Below the pieces are notes generated by a model. It was not told the origin of the DNA. It worked only from the letters and a program-made list of their open reading frames with translations, and did not search any database. A stretch of 64,000 nt of DNA from Callipepla californica brunnescens (lineage: Eukaryota > Chordata > Aves > Galliformes > Odontophoridae): assembly GCA_023055505.1 (NCBI GenBank), contig JALIRH010000031.1, positions 1,572,485 to 1,636,484 on the forward strand, read 5' to 3'. The translations under genes were made by a program, and so were the position numbers. This document shows positions 51,758-63,540 of this stretch, in pieces (within the stretch, counting starts at the first letter, position 1; each line of letters starts with the position of its first letter).

Positions 51758-54700
51758 AATCTATGGTTCTGCTCTATGACATAGAATCTCATCTACACTG
51801 TAGATTCTATTACTGTTGTAATTTTTCAGTAAGTCTATGTTATTCGTTACTGACAGCACTGTCTGTGTAAAGCACACAGTAACAATATTAACAAAAAGGT
51901 TAAGGCCCTGTCATCCAAGTGCTGAGAGACAGACAGGTAGAATTTAAGAGATGTGCAGTGTGCTTGGGCTCATCTTTGCAGAAAAACTTACAAGTAGGTA
52001 CGCAAACACCATATGCTACTTTTGTTTTAAGGGTTGGAAATAATAGCAGGAAAATTTTGAAGAGGAACAGAATATTCTTATTTAATTTTATGTGGGCTCG
52101 AGCATATGTCAGTGAAATACCAGTTCTTTGTCAGCAAAGTATGTACAGAAACAGATGTAATTTGAGTTGATACCACTTTCTAATATTAGATGTTGTCATG
52201 AGTTCTTGCTTCTGGAAATCTAAAGGATGAGAACTCTTCATCTACTTGAAAGGAAAGTCAGTCTGCTGCCTAAACAGCTATTGGACACTATAGAAAGTAA
52301 ACACCTTCATTTAACTCCTTTGAATGAAAAGGGAGGCATTTACATGATCATCCTGGCTTTCTTGAGGGGAGATGTACAAACAGACAGAGGAACGAAATAA
52401 ACATTAATAACCTATTGAAAATCAGTAATATCTTTAACAACCTTAGTCATTTCTGCAGGAATTTTCTGGCTGCATCCTTAGTTGGCAGTCTTTCTTCTTT
52501 CTTCTTGAGTTTTGATTGGCACATTCCTTAAGTTAACTTTGTATCAAAATAGTCTACTGTAGTCCCTCGCAACCATAGGATGAGGACATGTAGGACAACA
52601 AAAAATTTACCAACATTACAAGTGGATTTAGGTAGGGATTTTAGAGGACGGTTTTGACAATAAAAGAAAAAAGTACCATTTCAAAACATGAGAATGGTTA
52701 AAGAACAACAAGAAACAGAATTTTTAAGAGAATTCAAGTTTGCAGTCATCAGGTTTTGTGCATGCATGTGTGCAACCTAAGCTTTGTCGGTTAGCTGTCG
52801 AATTCCTAGCTGTCTCCCTGTCATTTGTACAGCCTTGACAGGAATGAAAACAGTAGAGCTTGCTCTTGATTCTCTCGCTTAGCTGAACAGCAACCACTTG
52901 TTGGTTCTGTAATGTATTGTATCACTTGTTCTCACCTGAAAAACTAAACAAACAAAAACCCCCACAAACATACTGCAGTACCTGAGCCATTCCCAAATAT
53001 GTGAAATCAACAGAAATGGAAAACATTTTAAAAGTGGTTGAATATAAAGGATTTAAATGACACATCAGTAGTATGTCATGGTATCAAGCTATTTCTTACT
53101 GCACATAGAATGAAATAAGGGAGTGATTTAAAATAAATGACCTAGAAGCTAGAGGATTTCCAGGAAATGTGTAGGCAAGTAGAATACCACCTCTACTATG
53201 TATAACTTTGTATCTGTTTCCACTCAGTTTTTAAAAATGAATTGTGTCTTTTCATCAATTTTGAATAGCTATACAACTAGTCAAATGGAACTCATCACCA
53301 TTTACTTCCATACTATGGTGAAGTAAAATATTTTTTTTTGCCGTCATTTAGATTTTTAAGGGGAATTTGACAGCAGCCTTCTCCATGGGTTTTCTGTTTG
53401 CTCTTTGCTTTCTCATTTTGTAGTTAACTGATGTCCACTGCTTTGAAAAAGTCATAAAGACAGCTGCAAGAAGCTCCCCACTGAGAAAGTTTTCCCTATT
53501 GAGAAAGGAATATAAAAATACATCTGTATTCTAAAGCTCTCTTCAGAGAGCACATAGTTTAAAACAGACGAATTCAAGATTCTCCAGGAAACAGCTTTTA
53601 CACTGAAGCTGTTCTTACCTGATGAAACTTTCTTCCTAACTGGCCTGATTTGAAATCTAACTTGAATTTTTCACAGTGAAGCTTGTGGTCTTATTTTGGG
53701 TGATGCATATAATTTTTCCATTTACAATTCTCAGGAGTAATATCAGACTTCTTTTTTCTATGTTTATCTTCATTTCTCTTGATGGCTGTTGTCAAAAAAT
53801 GAATGGACATTATTACAGAGGCCCGGAAAAAAAAAACCTCAAAGAATCAATAAGAGAAAAGAACATAAAATGAAAATATGACACTTCAGGCTTAGGTATA
53901 GGTGGTGTTTTTGTATGTAATTCTATATTTTCATACCAGACGATGGAAACGTGTCCTAGAATTAGAATATATATTTTTCTAGGACAAGGCAGATTAATCA
54001 AAACATCATAAAATTTTGCAATTTTTTATTTTTAGGAAGCTACAAAAGATTCCTCATTAGACATTCTGGACTCTCTTTTCACAACTTTCAGCTGTAGCTC
54101 AGCAGGAAATTCAAAAGCAGTCAAGAGTCTCCGGTGATGAAGGAATCTCTCCCCCAGTGTAGAGTTAAGTAGTGACTGATACCTAGCTCTCTCAGCAGAT
54201 GTCATGTAGCTCCATCATATTGTTACAGGAGGGACAAGTCTAATTTCTAGAATATTTATTCCAGTGGAAAGTATTCAAGAAAAAAAAAATCTATTACTCT
54301 GTGTTAAGTATTTTCTAGGATTAATTTCAGGTCTAAATATTAAAATATAAAGCCCATGACTTAGTACATAAGAATTATTGATGAGAAGCTTGCAGTTTGT
54401 TTAGTCTGTATCATCAAATTAATAGTTTTGTGTAGGTGTGAAAAAGAAAAGAACAGCTTTTGAACCTCAGAAAGTAGGACTCATTTCCTTTGTGCCATTC
54501 AAATAGGCTTTCCTATTTTGGCTGATTTCCATCTCAATCATCCTCCTGGGAGTCAGGAAACAATTTTAGTTACTGCTTTATACTTTGGGACCCATGTGGT
54601 GTTTTTATATGACAGGTTCCATTTTACAGGTATATTTCTTTCTGTGATTAGTAAACAACAAAAATTTTTGTAACGATAAACATTGTATGTAATTCTGAAC

Positions 54701-56929
54701 AACACACTTTATCTTTTTTTTTTTTTTCTTCAGCATCAACATTTCTAGCTGTAGTTAAACCTTTGCAAAACAGGAGGTGAAATTGTTCCTTCAGCCTTAC
54801 AACACTCAACACAGCCAGAATCATGTCAGCCTTCACCTTCATGGTGGGCAGAACATAACTTGAGTATGACAAAAAATATTACTAAATATTGATTATTTAA
54901 GGCTAAAGAATACATTCTGGACACAGTTGGAAACAGCTGAGCTGCCTTGTTACAGTGCTTCATTATCATTAATTAAGTTCCTGTTGGGTGCAATCAGATG
55001 AAATCAGACATTTCTTCTGGGGACATGACAGGTGAAACATGATTCTGGTTATTCTTCTCTTTGTTTCCTGTTACTCATTGCTTTATCAGTCTGCAGGGAG
55101 AGAAGGATCAAAGAGTATCCCCAAAGAGATTGAGTCACGCCAATTTTCTGGTGACTTCTATAACTTCCACTCCAGGTGGTGTGTACAGGTGTACATGTGT
55201 TTTTGTCACTGTGCCTTCTTCTCTCTCTGAGTTTGCAATGCTCTAGTTCTACACAGCAGCTCCTTTGCCCAGAGCTCTGCACCCTGCCCATTACCCTGTT
55301 ATCAGTCCTATTCAAGAAAAAGGCAGAAGTTGAATTTTATTTTAATATTTTTATTTCATTTTATTTTTCACTAGTTTGAAAGAAATTACAGACCACTGTT
55401 ATGATATATGTATCATTATCAGAGGTGACTCACTATAATAGGAGCAGTCTGCATTTTTTTTCCTAACAAAGGGGGTTCAACATGTTTTATAAAAAAAAAT
55501 CAAAGACAATATTCCTCTTTTAGACAGGCTGAGCGCAATTTTCAAAGGCACAGAATAGATACAGGCAACCAACATTCATTGCTTTCCCATGGACGTAGCA
55601 TCTAATTGCATTTTATACCTCTTTTTGGATGAAATAATCCTGTCTAGCAGTACAACTAGCATCAAAGAATTACATGATAATATCTATTCTCATGCCTTAA
55701 ATTACTGACATAATATTGTTACTCCCCTATGTATCAGTTCTTTCATTGTGGATAAAAGTGTGAGGTGAGAAAGGAAATGGTTAGTTAATTGTCTGCTACT
55801 TTCTCAGGCCTGCCAGCTCTGACTACTCTCTTAACAACAACAATAAAGAAAAAAAAATGAAGCAGAGAGGGGGTTGCAAGGAGAACCAGAACAATTTCTC
55901 TTGTCAGCAGATTTCCTAAAACATAAAAATTGAAAAAGAAGGAAATTAATTTTTCATGAATTGCTTTTCAGAATTCAGTCTCTTAAGTCTTAAAGCCTGT
56001 ATATTACATTGAGGACTGCACTGAGCTGAAGGACTGCACTTCAGCTGAAGGCTGAAGCACTGACTACTGTTACTAACCAAATTCAGATTAATACCTTGGT
56101 CTCAGATATTAGGATTTTGTTAGACTAATACAATTACAACAGTGTTTCAGAAATCACCGATTTCTGCTGATGTTTTTCCTCAACCAACTATGAGTTGGAT
56201 ATCTTTTATTCAGAATATAAGAGGTCAATTCCAGTGACTCATGCCTTTATTCAAAGGTAGTCATAGCTTTTGTATGACAAAACGTTTCAGCACCAAAGTT
56301 CATTCAAAAGAATTAAATGTGCTTAGAAAACCCAAGAGAAATGATAAGGAAAGCCATTACTGAAAACACAGCATGAGAGAAGTGACCACCTCACAATTAA
56401 AGACAACAACAAAGCATATATTTTAAAGAAGTAGTTTGCAAAACTTTGAGTTACTTACTAATGCAAGTAACTTAAAATGTGCATAATTAGAACCAGAAAG
56501 CCTTGTTGACAGACTTAATATACACAAATATATGTAAGAATAACGAAAAATCATTTAAAAACACATACATACAAAAAATAAAAATAAAAACAACAACTAC
56601 CAAAAACCTTGTGCAAAGTGTCAATACCTGAAAGAGTGATTTGCGTTACATCAAGTTATCAGCATTTGATGAGCATAGGCACATTTACAGGGCTGCCTAA
56701 CAGAGCTTAAACTGCACTGACCAATAATACATATTTCATAACTATGTACCCTATGTACCTGGAGATGTTAAGTACAATTTGATATCTGATATTAAAAATA
56801 AAGTTGCCCACATGTATGTGCAATATATATGGCAACTCACTGTGACTATGTCAGTTATGCAACAGATGGAAGTGAAATGACAAAATGACAGGAAAAAAAA
56901 AAACTTTTACAAATGAGGGTGTTGATGCA
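51758..56929. other. Unique AT-rich sequence
   Basis: No mobile element or exon recognised over about 5 kb. An imperfect 18-bp tandem duplication (GGACTGCACT core) lies at 56013-56050. T and A runs occur at 53329-53338 and 54714-54727. Confidence 0.6.
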
Positions 56930-57103
56930 CTGGAATTCGTTTACTAGTGATGTGGTTGATGCCCTGTCTGTAGAGAATTTCAAGCCAGGCTGCATCAGGC
57001 CCTGAGGAACGTGATCTAGCTGTTGATGTCCCTGTTCATTGCAGGGGAGTTGGACTAGATGGCCTTCAAATGTCCCTTCCAGCTCTGAGGACTCTATGAT
57101 TTT
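56930..57103 (+). mobile_element. CR1 LINE, short 3' end, plus orientation
   Basis: Contains a decayed 'gtggttgatgccctgtctgtagagaatttcaagccaggctg' motif and 'ggggagttggactagatggccttcaaatgtcccttccagctctgaggactctatgat', the CR1 3' end. Severely 5'-truncated. Confidence 0.94.
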
Positions 57104-58674
57104 ATTAAACTAGGGACACTGAAATGGTAGGAGCATGCTGAATGGGTGCACATTTTAGCTGGAAAATATTAAAGGGATTGCAGTATGTCTCATGGTGCTT
57201 AATTCTTATCCATACATCCATTCCTCCCAAATTATATGTAAAACAATCTGATGAAATGAGGTTTCAGACCACTATGATGGATTCTAGCATTTCAAACAAC
57301 GTACTATAATTGTGCATATAAGCACAAAAAATAAGAAGCCCTAACAGCTCTGATGTTGATGTAAAACTTCACAGCTCCTCCTGTGAAAGGAACTCAATTT
57401 TGCTAAGGATCAGTCTGATTATCTTTGTTGTTGTTAATACTGGTTCCTGGAAAACCATCAAGCAATGGGATGTAGACATGCTCAGAAGGCTGAAGCCTCC
57501 CCTTATGCTTCCCATCTGACTTGCCTGAGCTGGCAGAGCTCTCAGGGCTGGGGTCCCTCAGGGTGACATAGGGGCTCATTCCCCATGGAGCAGACAGGGC
57601 AGGGCCTCTCAGATTGGGCAGCTGAGGTGTTCTATCTAACTATACAGTAATCATCAGCTGTACAATGACATAATTATTCTCAAACAAACAAACAAAAAAA
57701 AAAACATAACACAATACTATTGTTATTCTTAAGGAGTTAACATGCATCATTAAAAATAAATATATCCAGGAATATTTTGTGTCTATTAGAAATCAGTTTT
57801 CATATCTAAAGTGCTCTAAAGATAAATTCTCATCTGTGCATGCCAATAAAATTAAAAAAAATGTGACACGTTTTTAAATGTGCAGCAGAACTGCACTCCT
57901 TAAGGACTGTCAGAGAGGAGGTGCAACTAATCACAGTCCTGGCTGTACTTGTTCATGCATAACAGATATTCCCAAAACTAGAATGCCACATTAGGGTCTC
58001 TTCTGAAAGAGCGTTTCTGAGTGAATCCATTGTTTGAAGTCTGTCTTGATCGTAGGCACTGCACACAGCAGAATTACACACAAATCTTTTAAGACCAATT
58101 CCATTTGCTACAGCGCTGTTTTTTCAAATATATAACCTGGGGGTTATCTTTGAAGAGAGTGAAACAAACCCAGTTTGTGTATGCCCCATCTCCTCCTGCG
58201 ACTGGAGCACAAGTAATACAGAATGAAGTTTACCTCACGAGATCAGCACTCCCAGAAATCTTCTGAACACAACTCCATACCACATCCTTGTTTCACCATT
58301 GGGTCCTCACTTCTCTAGTCCCTTGCTGGTAGAGTTTTCCAGGATTTTCATTATGACCTTTTTCCAAAAAAAATGGTACTATGGGGAGCTACAAATAATC
58401 TAAGAAGTGATGAACGTACAATGAGACTCCCCAGTCCACAGCAGAGAGGTGACTTCCACTCAATTTTTTTGTTTGTAGCTCTTTTTTCAGTCGTGAATGT
58501 ATTGGTTGGCTGTTTTATTTTTGCCATGCTCTCATGTGTTTAACAAAGTGTTTAACTTATCTATGACCTCTGAAAAGAAAAATCATCTATACATACTATT
58601 TCAGAAGTACAATCCTATTTTAGAAAAGAAAAACATACATGAAGTTTGTGTGACAGTGTTCACAATGATGCAGC
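57104..58674. other. Unique sequence with a GC-richer patch
   Basis: Mostly AT-rich. The patch 57470-57615 is distinctly GC-richer ('ctgagctggcagagctctcagggctggggtccctcagggtgac'). It may be a repeat fragment, but I cannot identify a family. Confidence 0.5.
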
Positions 58675-58990
58675 TGTGTGGCGAGCCTCTGTGAGGAGAG
58701 GCAGGGTTGCTCTGTGAGGAAGATGGGCATTTCCAGCCAGCTCTGGCCACTTCAACATCTGGTCTGCTGCTGGGCAGCCCAGCCTGAGAAAAGCACAAAG
58801 CTGATGGTGCCACTGGTAAAATGTGTTTAAGAAAGAGTAAAAAACACTCTTAAGCAAATAGAAGATAATGTGAGAGAAACAGCCCTGAAGACACCAAGAC
58901 TAGAGGAGAAGGAGGAAGAGAAGGTACTCAGGTAGTGAAGCAGAGATTCTCCTGCAGTCCTCAGACAAGATCATGAAGCTGTTGCTCTTT
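58675..58990 (+). mobile_element. Probable old avian LTR fragment
   Basis: GC-richer than its surroundings, with an order of motifs I associate with an avian ERVL-type LTR. 'gcatttccagccagctctggccact' and 'ctgctgctgggcagcccagcctgag' come first. A TATA-like 'ggtaaaatgtgtttaag' at about 58813 and 'gagagaaacagccctgaagacacc' follow, then a 'cctgcagtcctcagacaagatcatgaagc' stretch. No clean TG...CA ends or target-site duplication are visible, so it is truncated and diverged. The family assignment is from memory. The minus-strand open frames here are shadows. Confidence 0.45.
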
Positions 58991-60261
58991 CTTGAGCAGA
59001 ACATCTTAATGGTGCAAAGGGCAATATAATTTTGAAGTGGACAGTGCTACTTAGTGACATACAATGCAAGGGGATGTTGGTCTCTTAAATCTGACTACAT
59101 GAACTGCTCATCATAAATTCATGTTGTTCCTCATTGACAACACAGAGTATAGAAAAAAACGTTTACAGCTAGATGTCCATTCGGAAGATGTTTAGAATTA
59201 TTGAGAAATTTCTCCTTTTACGACTTCAGTAAATACTCATGAAAGCTTACTGATAATACACCTTAGAGTTCTTTTTTTAAATTATTTTTCCAGATGTCCT
59301 GCATAGACAGTGAGAGTGGCTATAGCTGCGAACTTGCTATTAGTTCTAAGCTGTATATACATAGGATATGTGTTCAAAAGGAAAGTGACTAACTAGACTC
59401 AAATCAGATTTGAGAAGAAGGAGACAACTCTCATTCAGACATCCACTTAATACTCCTAGTCTCAATATGCCTGCTGTAGTAACTCCCCTCTTGTACTCCA
59501 AGCCAAGTGACAACAATGGATAGTGGATAGCTTTCTTGACTTTTTATACAGAGGTTGCCACTCACAGCCATAGCAGTTTAAATGTACAAATCTCTTGTCC
59601 TGATCTCACTATCTCTTGAGTAGAGAAAGTGGGGATTCTCCGTTGCTAGCCAGTTACAGCTTTATTCCTTCCTGTCCCAGATTCAACAGAAAAATTAGAT
59701 AGTGATCAATCCCATCTGCATGCACACAGCCAGCTGTACTTGGAGTGAAAAGTCATGATTAAAGAGTCAAATCTGGCCTTGTTTCCCTCAGTGCACAAGG
59801 GGAAATAAATCACACAGAGGTTGACAATAAATCATGCAATGTCTAGTAGCTGATGCTGAAATTCATGAGATTCTAAATATGATTCCTATTTTAAATATAA
59901 GGAACAAGGGTAATAACTACAATATAACTGCATGGTGTTTCTTCTGAAATGCCTTCAATGATGATTACATCTTTTTTTCTTTGAAGTTTACTTTCTATCT
60001 ACCAGAATTGTCTGCTTACAGTTTCTATATTCCCTGTTTTAATCACATCTAATCTTGCACACTCATTTTGTCGTTTTCCTATTGCACGATATATAGTCAG
60101 TGAAATTCTGATTTTGCGTAAAGGAGGATAAATGGATAGTGCTACAATGGGAAGAATATTATGGCCTTCCTTATAGCACAAAGCGAATAAGAAAGCTCAA
60201 GAAGATTGTTAGCAAACCAAGAAAGAAACACAAGTAATGTTTTCAATTTGTTATATTGGAC
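58991..60261. other. Unique AT-rich sequence
   Basis: Nothing recognised. Confidence 0.6.
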
Positions 60262-60735
60262 TATGAAGTCAGAGATGGATGTTCTTGATATGGCAGTAAA
60301 GGTTGGACCTTCCTGTTTAATATTCCATTAACATTTTCTTGCCATGTGACAGATGGCAGCAGAGGGGCAGTCTTACAAAATGGCATCTGACATGGAAGTG
60401 GGATGAAGCAAAGATGTGTAGCTGAGTTCATCCACATGGAAAAACTGCATCCATTGATATTTATCAACACTTACTGAATGTGGATGTGAGCACAGTGAGG
60501 TGGTGCACGTGTGTTTCAGCAACAGTGACAGTGGCAGAGGTACAACTCCACTGGTGCAGATTTTTAGGAGCATGGCATGAAGGAGGAAAATGTGTAGCTC
60601 ACGGTGGTGACTGTGTTGACAAATAATGTTTTGTATCTGAGAATTCTTTTTCAAATAGTGTTACTCTGTACTTTGATTTGTTGCAGTTCCTATGGAAACA
60701 AATAGAAGGCATTAATTTTGGAGCAACCTATGTAG
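60262..60735 (+). mobile_element. Mariner-like element, internally deleted, plus orientation
   Basis: The 5' non-coding part ('ccatgtgacagatggcagcagaggggcagtc') leads to the probable transposase start ATG at 60380. About ten codons follow before a frameshift near 60402, and then several in-frame stops. Patches of the N-terminal helix-turn-helix region remain ('tggatgtgagcacagtgagg'). A large deletion then joins 'ggtgcagatttttaggagcatggcatga' near the 3' end of the gene. The terminal segment to about 60735 ('atggaaacaaatagaaggcattaattttggagcaacctatg') matches the terminal segment of the remnant at 35275-35508. No 5' terminal inverted repeat is found. Non-functional. Confidence 0.82.
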
Positions 60736-61213
60736 AAGTGTATTTCAGTTGATCTTCCAAATACTTTTTTTTCTTTACTCTTTCTTTTCATTCAAACACA
60801 AAACTGCATGGAGGAAGGCAAAGTTACAATCTGTAATTTCTTTTTCATTTTTTTTTTTTTGTACAAGTTGCTTATGATGAAAAACTTTTTTTTTTTTTTT
60901 TTGTGTATTTTTTTTTTCTTTAGATGGAGTGAGAGCATCCATAGTCTGTAATATTCATGTAATATCCATTATCACGTTATCTGGATACTTCACACGTCTT
61001 CATATACACAGCTCTCATGCTTTTTTTTCTGTGTCTTAAATTCTTCCTGAACATGATGTGTATATTTTAAGGTTTGTATTTCATAAATTTCTACTTAATT
61101 CCTTTGATCAGCCAGGGGGTATAAACTTCTACACCACACATTAATGTCCTGATCAGGCCAAAAATAACTTGAACTGAAATTAATATGTTACTACAATTTT
61201 AGTAGCATTTAAT

Positions 61214-61234
61214 TAAAAAAAAAAAAAAAAAAAA
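61214..61234. repeat. A21 homopolymer
   Basis: Uninterrupted A run followed by GGAAAAAGAAAAA. No retrocopy body recognised on its left. Confidence 0.93.
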
Positions 61235-61577
61235 GGAAAAAGAAAAATCTTATTTAATGTACAAACTAATAATGTTGTTTGGAAACTTTACTTTGAGGCT
61301 GTAAATACCAACAGGTTTTCTTTTCAGGGGTAGCATTTAAGAAAGTAAAATGTAACATTTTAAGAAGAAACAAAACATTTTAAGAAAAAAAAAAGTAACA
61401 TGTCAAGAAGAAATTGAGAATGTTAAGGACAGGACTTATTGCTGCTTTTCACCCTGAAATGGTGGAGTCAGTGTTTGAGCAACAGAATTCTTTATTTAGC
61501 TCACAGACAGACCTTATTCAGAAATGAGTATTTCAGCAGTTCTAGTGCCAATTACATTCATCTGACTTCAGTTTTCA

Positions 61578-61614
61578 GGGGAGGGGGAAATGGGAGGGGG
61601 AGACAGAGTGGGGG
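61578..61614 (+). other. G-quadruplex candidate
   Basis: Runs of 4, 5, 3 and 5 G are separated by loops of 1, 4 and 1 nt (61578-61600), with a fifth run of five G at 61610-61614. This satisfies the usual G3+ with short-loop pattern. It stands out because the surroundings are AT-rich and G runs are rare in this window. Confidence 0.8.
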
Positions 61615-62339
61615 AAAATAGAAGCCTGGCAGCCATGTTCTTGCCGTCTACAATGTTCTTTTTAAGATCTGAATAAGGTTGTGCTCGTATCTCCATATTC
61701 CTTTGTCAAGGCACAGCTGCTGCTGTTGGGAATACTACTTCTGAAATGGTTATTACCACTTTGCTGAAGGCGGCTATTACTCTAGATATCTAAAGACAAG
61801 GAAAGACAAGACCCTGCAAAAATGAGATTTTAATCACTGTGTTGTTTTATTTGATACCAATTTTAATCATTTTTTCCCCCTGAGCCTCGTTTTTATTAAA
61901 ATACAAAATATAAAATGACTGTGAGCACTCCTAGATGTTTCTGCTTAAATTTAAACCTATGAAGCTCCGTGCTGTAGGAGTAGGGACCTGAAGAACACAA
62001 TTTAAAAAATGCATGTGTAACATTCCTTTTCCAACCAAAATCTTTCTGTCTTTATAGAAGTATATTTTTATTTACCAGCTTCACTTGTGGGGTCAATAAA
62101 TCAGGGCTCAAAGGCAAAAAAAAATCAGTTTGTAAAACCAGAAGTAAGCTGATACTTTGAATTATGATGCTATTTTGCTTTGGTTATGATTGCAAACTGA
62201 TAATGCTTTTATGCATGGGTGTGTGGTTTGATTAAACAATGTGACTCCTATTGATTCCTTATTGTCCCATTACATTTTTTCTTGCTTGTTTCTCATAGTC
62301 ATACTCTATCCTTTGTCATCAACAAACATCTGTAAATTA

Positions 62340-63540
62340 ATAATTCAGCCACTCTTCACAGGGGAGGTGCTCCTGCTCTCTGATCATCTTCGTAGCCCGG
62401 ATCTGGAAACTCTTCAAAAGCTTCACTTCTTTCCTATGTCAGGGGTCACAGACCTGCCTGCAATACTCCAGATGAGGCCTTACTAGATTTAGAGTACAGG
62501 GGGACAATCACCTCACTGTCCAGCTGAGGATACAACTGGCCTCCTGGGCTGCAAGCGTGCACTACTGGCTCATGTTAAGTCTTTCATTTACCAGGACGCT
62601 TAAGTCCTTGGCAGGAATACTCACAAGGGGTTCTTCTCCCAGTTTGCATACGTATATGGTATTACTTCAACCCAAGTACAAAAACTTGTAATTAACTCAA
62701 TTGAACTGCATTTTGTTCACATGCTTCCACCTTTTGAGTTTATCAAGGTCTCTCTGGAAGGCATCCCTTCCTCCTGCTGTATCAATTGCACTCCTCAGCT
62801 TGCTGTCATCAGCAAACTTGTTGAAAGTGCACTCAGTTTCATCACCTGTGTTGCTAATAAAGATATTAAAGAGGTAACAGGCCCAAGACAGATTCCTGAG
62901 TGACCTTTCTCACCACTGGCCTCCACCTGTACATAGAGCCACTGGCCACAACCCTCTGGCTGTGACTTGCCAACCAATTCCTTTTACACAGAATAGTCCA
63001 GCATTCAGATTCATATATATCTACAATTCAGGGATAAGGAAGTGGTGAGGGTCCATGACAAAGGCACAACTTCAGGCAGATGACATCAATTGCCTTCATT
63101 TTGCCTATTGATGCCAACAGTGTATGACAGAAGGTCACCAGATTGGTCAGGCACAAACTTTCCCTGGTGAAGCCATGCTGGCTGCAATGGATCACCTGTT
63201 CATCCCTCATGTGCATTAACATCTCTTCCAGGAGGATCTGTTCCATGACCATCCTCATCACAACAATGAGGCTTACAGCCCAATAGCTGCCCAGCCCCTC
63301 CTTCCTCCCTTTCTTGTAAATGAGAATAATGTTTCTTTTTTCAGCCATCAGGAGAGAAGACTTTTCAAATATGATGAAGAATGTCTTGTCAACAACATCG
63401 GCTATCTCCTTTAGGACACTGGGATGCATATTGTCTGGCCCCAGAGACCTGTGCACACAGTTGCATGAGTTGGTCTCAGACTTGCTCTGCTGCTGCAGTG
63501 GGGAGGATTTTGCTCCCTCTGTTCCCATCAAAGGTTTCAC
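62340..63540 (-). mobile_element. Long CR1 LINE copy, truncated at both ends, minus orientation
   Basis: Read on the minus strand, RT sequence starts at 63540, passes Gly-Pro-Asp-Asn-Met-His-Pro (about 63450) and an intact Phe-Ala-Asp-Asp codon string (62805-62816), and continues into the post-RT part of ORF2. It then stops near 62340, before the ORF2 C-terminus and 3' UTR. Missing the 3' end is unusual for a LINE, whose copies are normally truncated at the 5' end, so a later deletion is likely. Frames are interrupted from 63028 onward. The segment 62836-63322 is almost identical to 45091-45575 of the plus-strand copy. Confidence 0.94.
63028..63540 (-). pseudogene. CR1 ORF2 reverse-transcriptase fragment
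   Basis: 170 open codons on the minus strand. The first 30 or so are outside or at the edge of the RT homology. From about residue 32 it matches the 44945-45385 frame nearly residue for residue, including the same terminal Cys-His-Gly-Pro-Ser-Pro-Leu-Pro-Tyr-Pro and stop. Differences are concentrated in the N-terminal third. It is part of a dead LINE copy, not a host gene. Confidence 0.9.

Larger units (their letters stand above)
60736..62339. other. Unique sequence with homopolymers, a G-rich block and a short minisatellite
   Basis: T runs at 60848-60860, 60886-60902 and 60908-60917, and an A21 run at 61214-61234. A degenerate repeat with GTAACATTTTAAGAAGAAA-type units (about three copies) lies at 61344-61416. 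The G-rich block at 61578-61614 is listed separately. No exon or transposon recognised. Confidence 0.6.

Noticed and set aside
60373..60654. 93-codon minus-strand frame across the mariner remnant
   Set aside because: It is antisense to the transposase direction given by the start region and the 3' terminal segment, and has no resemblance to a known protein.
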